A stretch of 64,000 nt of DNA from an uncultured Acidobacteriota bacterium (GTDB lineage Bacteria > Acidobacteriota > Terriglobia > Bryobacterales > Bryobacteraceae). The stretch spans positions 124,001 to 188,000 of the forward strand of contig CAADGY010000217.1 in assembly GCA_900696665.1 (NCBI GenBank), given 5' to 3'. The position numbers and the translations under genes were made by a program. Below the pieces are notes generated by a model, which searched no databases, was not told where the DNA came from, and saw only the letters and a program-made list of their open reading frames with translations. This document shows, piece after piece, positions 18,152 to 26,001 of this stretch (position 1 is its first letter; each line of letters begins with the position of its first letter).

Positions 18152-19210
18152 CTATTTCAGCGCCCGCGCTTCCAACCTTGCCAGCAGGTTGCCGACTTCA
18201 TCGTACAGTTCAAGATGCTCGCCCAGAATCTCCCACTTGCGGACCTGGTCGAGCACCTTGAAAAATGCCAGCTCAATATCCATTCCTTGCGAGCATGCCA
18301 TTTTTGTGGAGGCGATCTTGCCGAAAGTTAACTCGCCACCGTTCAACTTATAGGTGCCTGTCAGCTTGTTACAGCCGCCGAAGCCGGTCACCCGGTTCTG
18401 TTCAGTCCGGAAGACGAGGCTCGGCTCTCGCTGTTTCTCAGCAAGCACCACTGGCTTGCCTTCGAGGCGTGTCAACTTCCAATAGGTTTCCTGCAACGGC
18501 GAGGTGGCGCCGGGCGCCCCGCACGTTTCTCCCGGCCAGATGCCGATGTAGCGTTCAACAACCAGGGTGAGAACCGGTTGTCCGCCATTCATGCCCGGCC
18601 TCATCGCAGCTTGACCTTCGACTTCCACCAGAAGCTCTTCCCCAGGCTGCCGCCGGGTTTTGGTATATGCCGCTTCCAGTGCCCGGTATCTTCCCTCCAT
18701 AGCGACGGGCCAGCGCTGCCTGGTCTGGCATTCGGTAAATCCCGCGGCATCGGCCATATACTGGAACATTCCCCTCATCTTCAGGCGCGGCTCGATTCGT
18801 TCGAACGCCGCGGTCCTCCGCAGATCGTAATTGAGCTTCGAGTCAATCTCGCGGCCTTCGAGATTCAGTTGGCGTAAAACCTCACTGCTCTTAATAGCGA
18901 ACCGCGCGGCAAATTCTTTGCCGCCTGTTAGAACCAGCGTGGAACCGGATAAACTCCACCGGCCGATGTCATCGAAGGATTTGCCGGCGCCCCTTCCGGT
19001 ATAAGTATGGCGAAGAAAATACGACTGGTCCGGGAACAGGTTCAATGTGTAGCGGATGCCCGGACAATCGGCGCAAGGCAGTAGCCCGCTGAAACTCGCC
19101 GGTAAAGCGCCGAGCGCGGTCTCCTGCGCGTTGGCGGCCAATGCAAACAGGGCCGTCCCAGCGATCCCTGCCAGAACCAGGCGGCAGGAGGCAATCGTTT
19201 TCACTTTCAT
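18152..19210 (-). CDS. NlpE-N plus META domain envelope protein
   Basis: The 352-residue exported protein has a signal peptide (MKVKTIASCRLVLAGIAGTALFA region, ending ANAQ). It then has an NlpE N-terminal-like domain (LPCADCPGIRYTLNLF with the CxxC motif, then GRWSLSGSTLVLTGG). At the C-terminus is a META/HslJ domain: YWKLTRLEGKPV, VTGFGGCNKLTGTYKLNG, KMACSQG. Such proteins are periplasmic or outer-membrane stress and copper-related factors, but the combination here has no assigned role. The start at 19210 has AAGGAAG about 7 nt upstream; the longer frame from 19246 would lose the signal peptide. It is convergent with the beta-helix gene (7-bp gap). Confidence 0.85.
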   Translation of the reverse strand: MKVKTIASCRLVLAGIAGTALFALAANAQETALGALPASFSGLLPCADCPGIRYTLNLFPDQSYFLRHTYTGRGAGKSFDDIGRWSLSGSTLVLTGGKEFAARFAIKSSEVLRQLNLEGREIDSKLNYDLRRTAAFERIEPRLKMRGMFQYMADAAGFTECQTRQRWPVAMEGRYRALEAAYTKTRRQPGEELLVEVEGQAAMRPGMNGGQPVLTLVVERYIGIWPGETCGAPGATSPLQETYWKLTRLEGKPVVLAEKQREPSLVFRTEQNRVTGFGGCNKLTGTYKLNGGELTFGKIASTKMACSQGMDIELAFFKVLDQVRKWEILGEHLELYDEVGNLLARLEARALK

Positions 19211-19242
19211 GCGACACTTCCTTACAACACGGAATAACGTGC

Positions 19243-20973
19243 TCACTTCGGGTTAGACGCATCCGCCGGAATCTGGGTCAGAGAGAACTGCTGCTGGCTG
19301 TCCGCTTTTACCGTGATCTTCTTCCCGCTGCTCTCATGCGGCTTCAGAAACTCGGGATCCATATAGGAGGTGCGATCGACGTCCTCCCAGGCAAATAGCT
19401 TGTACTCACCCGGAGCGATTCCCTGCAAAGTAAACTGGCCGTTCTGATCGGCGGTCGTTATCCGGTAAAGATCATTGCGGTATTCTTTCATCGGATCCGG
19501 CAGTAGCGTAACGATACCGCCGGAAGAAGGCTGCTGGTTCGCACCCTGTACGATTCCACTAATCTGTCCCACCCCTGTACCGAGCGTGATTTGCACCGGA
19601 CCCGGAGCGCCTCCGCTCATGTCGATTCCATCGTCAAGAGCATCTCTGTCACCCACGCGGACAGACTTCAGCCACGTGCCCTGCGGAAGATTGAATACCG
19701 TGATCCGGTACTTGTCCGGACTGACGTTCTCAAGCGAAAACGAGCCGTCGGCCTTTGCCGAAACACCCGGGGAGTTGAACGGTACTCCTTCCATCGGCGA
19801 AAATTGCACGCGAGCCATTGCAAAACTGATGCTCTTTCCCTGCGCCTGTTCCAGTTGCCGGACGTCTCCATCGATACGAATATTTCCAGCTACCGTGAAA
19901 CCGCCTGTCAGCGTGAACACCACGTTGTCGACATTCTGTTGTCCCACGTCTACCGGTACTCTTCCCATCGGGGACTGCATACCCTGCATCGGCAACGCCA
20001 CCAGATAGTAGGAGCCAGGTTGCACGCTTCCGATCTCGAATGTGCCGTCTTCCTTGACCATTCCCCCGGCGCTGCCCCCAAATCCCATGAACATCATGCG
20101 TTCCCGAGGAAGCAGCATCAGCCGCAAACTGCGGATCGTCTGCGTTCCGCCGGCGACTTTGCCACGGATCCGGTATACCCGCGCTTTTTGCATCCGGATA
20201 TCCATGCCGGATACTTCCTGGCCTGCCACGACGTCGATCGGCTGGGCGCTGGCCTGATCGATCGCGCTCGGATAGTAGGTCGTTACGTATTCCTCTTCGG
20301 GTTTGCCAGACGTGTTCCGTGCCGGAGCCTCGCCGAACATCATTATCCGTCCCCGATAAATAGCGCTGAGCCAGTATCGTCCCGGAGGCAGATCGGCGAC
20401 GCGAAACTCCCCGGTGTCAATCGTCATCCCGCCACCCGCGGGCATCAGTTGCTGCCTGCCTTGAAAGAACCGCCTGCGCAGAACCTGGATCTGGACACGG
20501 GCGAGCGGCTCACTCTCCTCATCCAAAACTCGCCCCGTGATAATCGCCTGTGGAATCAGTTTGAAGTTGAGGTCTTTGATCTCCTGCCCGGGCGCCACCT
20601 GGATGGTAGCGCCGATCATCGAGTTCGGACGCGCGCCATATTCCTGCCGGACAAACCCCTGGCGTTCGGCCATCATCCGGTAACGGCCCGGGTCGACTTT
20701 TTCGAAGCGGAACTTGCCATCCGCGTCTGTTGTGGTGGCGTAAGGAGCGGCCGGCGCCGCCGGTCCTATCATTGCCATGGAACCGGTTCCCGGGCCAAAC
20801 GGGCGTAAAGTCAGATTGACTCGCCGGAGCGGTTCGCCCGTCCTGGCATTGATAACACGCCCATTCAGGCTGCCGGGCTTTTCCGCATTGGAGGGATTCG
20901 TTTGCGGCGAGAGCAGTTGCGCAGCAGCGGCCGAAATCACCATGAAGTGCGCAGGGAAAGAGAAAGCTGTCAT
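19243..20973 (-). CDS. secreted carboxypeptidase-regulatory-like repeat protein
   Basis: The 576-residue exported protein has a signal peptide (FMVISAAAAQLLSP) and several CarboxypepD_reg/SdrD-B-type beta-sandwich repeats. Examples are LNGRVINARTGEPLRRVNLTL, TTDADGKFRFEKVDPGRY, ITGRVLDEESEPLARV, FRVADLPPGRYW, GSFSLENVSPDKYRITV and GQFTLQGIAPGEYKLFAW. No plug/barrel or peptidase domain is present. Such stand-alone repeat proteins are common in Acidobacteriota and are probably surface or periplasmic. The ATG at 20973 is preceded by GGAGG at good spacing, so an upstream in-frame start at 21117 is rejected. It shares orientation with the NlpE-META gene, 32 nt apart. Confidence 0.85.
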   Translation of the reverse strand: MTAFSFPAHFMVISAAAAQLLSPQTNPSNAEKPGSLNGRVINARTGEPLRRVNLTLRPFGPGTGSMAMIGPAAPAAPYATTTDADGKFRFEKVDPGRYRMMAERQGFVRQEYGARPNSMIGATIQVAPGQEIKDLNFKLIPQAIITGRVLDEESEPLARVQIQVLRRRFFQGRQQLMPAGGGMTIDTGEFRVADLPPGRYWLSAIYRGRIMMFGEAPARNTSGKPEEEYVTTYYPSAIDQASAQPIDVVAGQEVSGMDIRMQKARVYRIRGKVAGGTQTIRSLRLMLLPRERMMFMGFGGSAGGMVKEDGTFEIGSVQPGSYYLVALPMQGMQSPMGRVPVDVGQQNVDNVVFTLTGGFTVAGNIRIDGDVRQLEQAQGKSISFAMARVQFSPMEGVPFNSPGVSAKADGSFSLENVSPDKYRITVFNLPQGTWLKSVRVGDRDALDDGIDMSGGAPGPVQITLGTGVGQISGIVQGANQQPSSGGIVTLLPDPMKEYRNDLYRITTADQNGQFTLQGIAPGEYKLFAWEDVDRTSYMDPEFLKPHESSGKKITVKADSQQQFSLTQIPADASNPK

Positions 20974-21158
20974 AAAGCCTCCGCGAAATGCTGTATTACG
21001 CGTGCACTTACTACCAAATATGCCTGCTGCCTGAAAAAGGTTGCCGGGATAATATGGTCCGTCGTGTCTGATTGCTCGCCCGCCTCGGACCGATGCATTC
21101 GAAGGCCCTGGCAACACGCCGGTCTGGTAGCCGGATCAGGCGTTTGCGACTTGAAAGG

Positions 21159-23666
21159 TCACCGGCCCGGGAACCGTGCCGTCTTCGTCACTCCGCCGCA
21201 TTCCGCTGAAACGGTTACGCTTTCCGGATCGAAGTCCGGGGATAACTTGATCGGGAACTGTACCCGAACGGTACCTTCCGGTATTTCAATCGAATCGGGC
21301 ACGGCGGCCATTGCCGGATTGGAGCTGGTGAGTTCACAGCGCACATCCGGCACTGCCGGGACCGTCACGTAGAGAATGCCTGCCGACGTATTCCCCCGCG
21401 GCTTTTGCAGGCTGAGCGACCGGGCTTCTACAGAACCCACCACCAGCCAGATTGTCCTCTGATTGGCTTCCGTGATAGCCCTGATTCCGATACCTTTCCG
21501 CCCGGGTATCGGCCGCGTTTGAATCGGGACCGTGACGCTCAGCTCGCCCGGGGGCACACGCACAGATTCGGGAACGATCAGTGCCGCCGGATTCTCACTC
21601 TCCAGGCGAATCAATGGCGAGGTCGGCTCACTTACGAAGATCGTAACCTCCGCCGGCGCTCCGTTGAAGGCATGAGTGCGGCTCAACTTGAGGGAGGTCA
21701 CCGCTTGCCCCGGCCTTATATCGACGTTTGCGGTTTGCCGCGTATTACCGATGGCGGCTGTTATGGTCACCGGCGTCTCTTCGGAGACGGGTTTCGAACG
21801 CAACACAAATCTTGCGAACGCACGGCCCGGAGCGGGTTGCACTTCCGGAAAAGAAACCAGGTCCGGTCGCGAACTCGACATCTCGATCTTCAGATCCGCG
21901 CTCCCGGGTCCTTCGAGCATCAGTAAGTGATTCGAGTCGCCGGCCCAGACCTCGAACGCCGACGGATTTACAGTCGCTATGCCCTGGGGCGCCAGCTCCA
22001 GAATAGCCTCCGTCTTTTTCTCGCCGGATGAAGCTGTGAGCGTTATATTCTTCTGTTCCTCGACGGCGGCAGTCTTGATGGGAAATACAACGGAATCGTC
22101 TCCGGCCGGGATCGATATCTTCGAAGGCGGTGATGCCAGGGAGGGCAGGGAACTGGACAGGCCGACCGTGACGCCTCCAGCCGGCGCAGGTCTCTCCAGC
22201 AATACCCGGCCCAGCGCTGTGGTTGTATCGCCCGTCACCCGCCCGGGCAACAGCCACATTCGAAGCGGTGGGCTGGCGCTATCCGGCTCGGCCGCCCCGA
22301 GCGCCGGACGCGCTCCGCGAGGCGCACCCAGAATGTCGGTACGGGGCGCGGCTTCGGGCTCCGCTTTGCCTGCCAGGGGGCTGTCCCCGCCGGGAATACC
22401 GTACTCTTTCACCAGCCGCTCAAATTCCCCGCGTATAGATTTTGTGCCGCTCAGGAAACTGTCGCCGGTCCACTCCGGCAGCACCACCGGGGATTTCCAC
22501 GGAAGCCGCGGATCCACGCGTAACGCGCGTGTGTCGCTTGCGGGCGAAACCACGCTCCCGCGCGGCAACTCCCGCCCGCCATTCCAGTACGCATTGTTTT
22601 CGAGCTTTACGCCGCTCGATTCCTCCGGCCGCCCGTCGGAGAACAGACCCATTGTCCCGGCCGGATCGGACCACACATTGTTGATGAAAGTTAAAGCGAG
22701 GTTCACGGGGTTGGCGCCCTCGCGGTTCAACCGCATCGCATAGGCTCGGCCCGGCAGATCGCCCGTCACGGTATTGTTCCGGAAAAGAATGTTGCGGCCG
22801 CCCTTCACTCCCAGCGGCGCACGGATCTTATCCGGACTGTTTCCGATGAAGAGGTTGTTCTCGATCAACACTTCCTGTGCTTCGTAAAAGGGCTTGGCGT
22901 CCTCGCCGATCATGACGAAGTTCGATCCCGAGCTTCCTTCGAAGTTCAGGAAGACGTTGCTCGAAATCTGGGTGCGCCGGCTCTCCGGCACACCGCCCGA
23001 GTTCTTCACCACAATGAAGCCGTGCGTCCCGGCAGCCGTGGCGCGATCCTGCCCGAAATGGTTGAAGAAGATGTTTTCGAGCACAAACACGTCATAACAG
23101 CCGTTGATGTCGATGTGCTGTCCGGCGGCGCCTTGTTGATTGTGAAACGTGTTGCCCAGGATCACGATGCCGTTCGATTCTTCATTGATCTTCAACAGGT
23201 CGTTGTTCCGGCTGTCGTGAAGGATATTGTTGCGGAGCGTGATGGCGCTGGAGCGCGCAATGTGAGCCAGCAGCGGTTGTTCCCGCGCCTCCGGCGGCGG
23301 AACGGCGCGCGAGATTTCGAACCCGGCCACCTCCACATTCGCCGCGCCAACAATTGTCAGTGTTACTCCTTTATCGTTCTCCAGGTGCGCTTTGTAGGGA
23401 TGCTCCGCGCGAACGACGACAGGCTGGCTGAACTTGCGTGAAATGCGCGTCACGCCCTGATAAGTGCCGTCCCGCACGATAACGGTAGCGCCTTCGTCCG
23501 GAATCCGCTGTAGCGCCCGCCCGATGGTGGCCCACGGCTTTTCAGACGACCCGTTGCTGGTCCTGTCGTCCCCGCCGGAGGCGACATAGTAGGTCTTCTG
23601 GCCGGCCGCCGGCGCAGAAATCGCAAGAAAACAAAGGATGAAGGGGATTAGAAAACGTACCGGCAT
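21159..23666 (-). CDS. secreted beta-helix protein with C-terminal Ig-like repeats (paralog 2)
   Basis: The 835-residue exported protein has a signal peptide (FLIPFILCFLAISAPAAGQ). Its right-handed beta-helix domain is closely similar to the 15286 product: KTYYVASGGDD, NGSSEKPWATIGRALQRIP, NNILHDSRNNDLLKIN, GQHIDINGCYDVFVLENIFF, VKNSGGVPESRRT. Four Ig-like modules follow from about residue 480. The reading frame is intact. It is probably an extracellular polysaccharide-binding or polysaccharide-cleaving protein; the shared helix core suggests one substrate class for all three paralogs. The number of C-terminal modules differs among paralogs (about five, four, six). Confidence 0.85.
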   Translation of the reverse strand: MPVRFLIPFILCFLAISAPAAGQKTYYVASGGDDRTSNGSSEKPWATIGRALQRIPDEGATVIVRDGTYQGVTRISRKFSQPVVVRAEHPYKAHLENDKGVTLTIVGAANVEVAGFEISRAVPPPEAREQPLLAHIARSSAITLRNNILHDSRNNDLLKINEESNGIVILGNTFHNQQGAAGQHIDINGCYDVFVLENIFFNHFGQDRATAAGTHGFIVVKNSGGVPESRRTQISSNVFLNFEGSSGSNFVMIGEDAKPFYEAQEVLIENNLFIGNSPDKIRAPLGVKGGRNILFRNNTVTGDLPGRAYAMRLNREGANPVNLALTFINNVWSDPAGTMGLFSDGRPEESSGVKLENNAYWNGGRELPRGSVVSPASDTRALRVDPRLPWKSPVVLPEWTGDSFLSGTKSIRGEFERLVKEYGIPGGDSPLAGKAEPEAAPRTDILGAPRGARPALGAAEPDSASPPLRMWLLPGRVTGDTTTALGRVLLERPAPAGGVTVGLSSSLPSLASPPSKISIPAGDDSVVFPIKTAAVEEQKNITLTASSGEKKTEAILELAPQGIATVNPSAFEVWAGDSNHLLMLEGPGSADLKIEMSSSRPDLVSFPEVQPAPGRAFARFVLRSKPVSEETPVTITAAIGNTRQTANVDIRPGQAVTSLKLSRTHAFNGAPAEVTIFVSEPTSPLIRLESENPAALIVPESVRVPPGELSVTVPIQTRPIPGRKGIGIRAITEANQRTIWLVVGSVEARSLSLQKPRGNTSAGILYVTVPAVPDVRCELTSSNPAMAAVPDSIEIPEGTVRVQFPIKLSPDFDPESVTVSAECGGVTKTARFPGR

Positions 23667-23702
23667 CTGCGGCTATTGTAAACGGTACGGATGACCTTAA
23701 TT

Positions 23703-24110
23703 GAGTACGGCCATTGCCACCTTGGACATAAATAAGCCAGGCAATCAGACCGCAAACCGGGAAGGTCAGGATCCAGGCTGTGACCACCGCATTGCCGGCC
23801 GCCGCCGCGCCGCAGCCACGCCAATGATAGCCGTGTTGATGGTGTGGGTTGTACTCAGTGGAATTCCGAGTCTCGCGGCCAGTTCGATGGTTGTGGCGGC
23901 TGTCGTCTCAGTGGACAGGTTTCAACCGGGTGAGTTGGATCCCCATGGTCTTCACAATGCGACGCCCGCCTATGGCGGTGCCGACGCCCATCGTGACCGT
24001 ACACAGCAGGATGACGCACAGCGGCACGGCAAACTCCGGAATCGCACCGCTCAGCAGCAGCACCAGGGTGAAGGTGCCAATGAACTTGCCGCAATCATAA
24101 CGGCATCGTC
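23703..24110 (-). pseudogene. inorganic phosphate transporter (PiT family) remnant
   Basis: On the minus strand three consecutive frames carry pieces of the PiT C-terminal half. The first is GTAIGGRRIVKTMGIQLTRL followed by KPVH and a stop. The second is ARLGIPLSTTHTINTAIIGV in another frame. The third is GNAVVTAWILTFPVCGLIAW in a further frame. The order and motifs (GGxRIxKTMG, GIPxSTTHT) match PiT permeases, so this is a decayed copy with at least two frameshifts. The first half of the gene is missing upstream of about 24110, right where the orphan-gene segment begins. Confidence 0.8.
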
Positions 24111-24127
24111 CCTTCCTTGCCTGCAAT

Positions 24128-24144
24128 GACCCGTCTTTCGGGTC
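24128..24144. repeat. 6-bp-stem hairpin GACCCG-N5-CGGGTC
   Basis: This is a perfect inverted repeat with a TCTTT loop between the PiT remnant and the orphan gene. There is no T-tract on the plus strand, so it is a weak terminator candidate or an element boundary. Its role is unknown. Confidence 0.4.
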
Positions 24145-24278
24145 TCCGGGCTGGCTGGCTAGAGGTAGCGAGGGAGCCTCATACCGCCAAGAAAAACCTA
24201 AGGAAAGCCTCGACGACACAAAGCCTGGAGCGCACCAGCGGCTGCTAACATTCGGGTTGCTGGAACCCGGAGGCTGTC

Positions 24279-25895
24279 ATGGCCGACTACGCGACCCTGC
24301 TGCGGGACCACGTGACGCTGGAATGCCGGTCGATCGATCGGATCTTCTTGCAAGCGTACGTACCGAAACTTCAATCCGTCGGGCAGGTTTGCATCTTCCT
24401 GCGTTGGCGACGAAAGTTCCGAATCCCCTCGTCTGCTGCCTTCGGCAAGATCGGCGACGGATACGTGAAGGCGGTTCACGAATACGCGAAAAAGAACGAA
24501 ATCCCCGTTGTGCATTTCCAGAAGGGACAGAACAAGGAAGAGGTTGCTCGGCCGTACCTGGAAGCGGCGGCGCGCGAGGGCAAAGACCGGGTCGTACTCA
24601 TCGGCATCGCGCAGGAGAAGGCATCCGCGTGGCGATCCTGGCCGAAGAAAGGGCAGGAGAAGGCCGCGCACCCGCACATGGACTGGAGCCGCGAAATGGT
24701 CTACATCAATCATTTCTACTTCTACCTTTGGGATTGCGAGTGGGGTGGGGCGTTCTGGAAAACCAACTCCTACGCGCCCTATCCGATCTGGCTGTGGCTG
24801 AACGGTCATGAATGGGCTAAGCGGCAGTTGGAGAAAGCCAGGATTGCCTACGAAGCGTTGGACAACGGGTTTCGTTCCTGTGCCAATCCCGCCGCGTTGC
24901 AGAAGGTCTGTGATCGCCTCGGCCCAGGTGCAGTCAAAAGCTTCTTTTGGCGGTGGGTCCGCCGGTTGCCGTCGCCATTCACTGACGATGACTTGCGCGC
25001 CGGGTACCTTTACGACTTGGCATTCCGTCAATTTGAGGTCTCCGACACGTGTGTATTCGAGCGACCACAGGCGGGTCGGATGTGGTTTGAGGGAGTGATC
25101 CGGGATCACCTGGACGTGGGCCGACCGACGCAAGTGGCCCTGGTATTCGACCGTCGGTTCAGTCGCCGCACCCCGGGCACGTATCGAACCCGGGTCTTGA
25201 CCGAGGGGGTCGATCCCACCTTATGCTGTTATTACAAGTCATCGCGGATCAAGCAGTACTTCAAAGAGGGACGGGCGCTCCGTACGGAGACCGTCATCTG
25301 CGACACGAATGACTTCGGAATCGGCCGCCGCGTCTGCGCGCAAAACTGGTATGCCCTCCGGGCAGTTGGCGAATCCGCCAACCGGCGTCTCTGTGAGGCC
25401 GAAGCCGCAGACGCTCAGCCCGCCCCCGATGTGGTCACCTTTTCCCAAGTGACCCGACCGTCCACTACCGACGACGGTCTGTACGCCGCAGGACTTCGAT
25501 TCGGCGAGGCGCGGGTGATGGCGGTTCTTGCTGCACTGGTCGGCTTCTGCTACCTCGTTGCGGGCTTCACGAACTGTCAACTCGTCGAGCGCGTCCGCGC
25601 GCTATTGCAGAGACCGTACACCTGCCGGCAGGCTACTTACGATCTGCGACGCCTCAAGCGCAAGGGGCTCATCGTCCGGGTTCCGCGCTCGCAACGGTAT
25701 CACCTGACAAGCCTCGGCCGGCGCGTAGCTGTGCTGTTCACCAAAACCTACGGCCGCGTTCTCGCGCCGGGCTTGAGCGCGGTGGACCCGCACCTGCCTG
25801 ACGAGTTGGCCGCGCGGAGCCCACTCGCTGCAGCATGGCGCCGCCTCGAGCGAACGCTCGACGATTTCATCGAGGCTCAATTGGTCGCTGCATGA
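24279..25895 (+). CDS. conserved hypothetical protein, orphan, possibly mobile
   Basis: The 538-residue soluble protein has no domain I can name. Visible features are a basic and aromatic-rich N-terminal two thirds with motifs DRIFLQAYVPKLQ, HFQKGQNKEEVARPYLE, LNGHEWAKRQ, YEALDNGFRSC and KSSRIKQYFKEGRALRTET. The C-terminal third ends in a helix-turn-helix-like stretch (YTCRQATYDLRRLKRKGLI, RYHLTSLGRRVAVLFTKTY), suggesting nucleic-acid binding. GGAGG precedes the ATG at good spacing. From memory, near-full-length relatives occur scattered in actinobacterial and acidobacterial genomes without a name; this is not verified. It adjoins a truncated PiT pseudogene, consistent with acquisition. Function is unknown. 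Confidence 0.8.
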   Translation: MADYATLLRDHVTLECRSIDRIFLQAYVPKLQSVGQVCIFLRWRRKFRIPSSAAFGKIGDGYVKAVHEYAKKNEIPVVHFQKGQNKEEVARPYLEAAAREGKDRVVLIGIAQEKASAWRSWPKKGQEKAAHPHMDWSREMVYINHFYFYLWDCEWGGAFWKTNSYAPYPIWLWLNGHEWAKRQLEKARIAYEALDNGFRSCANPAALQKVCDRLGPGAVKSFFWRWVRRLPSPFTDDDLRAGYLYDLAFRQFEVSDTCVFERPQAGRMWFEGVIRDHLDVGRPTQVALVFDRRFSRRTPGTYRTRVLTEGVDPTLCCYYKSSRIKQYFKEGRALRTETVICDTNDFGIGRRVCAQNWYALRAVGESANRRLCEAEAADAQPAPDVVTFSQVTRPSTTDDGLYAAGLRFGEARVMAVLAALVGFCYLVAGFTNCQLVERVRALLQRPYTCRQATYDLRRLKRKGLIVRVPRSQRYHLTSLGRRVAVLFTKTYGRVLAPGLSAVDPHLPDELAARSPLAAAWRRLERTLDDFIEAQLVAA

Positions 25896-25945
25896 ACTTG
25901 ACCGGATTGTGAACTTTTCGGCCGGCAAGACGGCCTAGAGGCCGT

Positions 25946-25968
25946 GGCTCAGAAACGAATACTGAGCC
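25946..25968. terminator. hairpin between convergent genes
   Basis: GGCTCAG and CTGAGCC form a 7-bp stem around a 9-nt loop between the convergent orphan gene and glycosidase-like gene. A smaller hairpin CGGCCT/AGGCCG lies just before it at 25931-25944. There is no U-tract, so intrinsic termination is uncertain. Confidence 0.35.
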
Positions 25969-26001
25969 GCGACCGCGAGGGAGTGGGTGTTGCCGGTCAG
26001 A

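Noticed and set aside
20974-21117. N-terminal extension of the carboxypeptidase-regulatory-repeat protein
   Set aside because: The ATG at 20973 has GGAGG upstream and yields a signal peptide directly.
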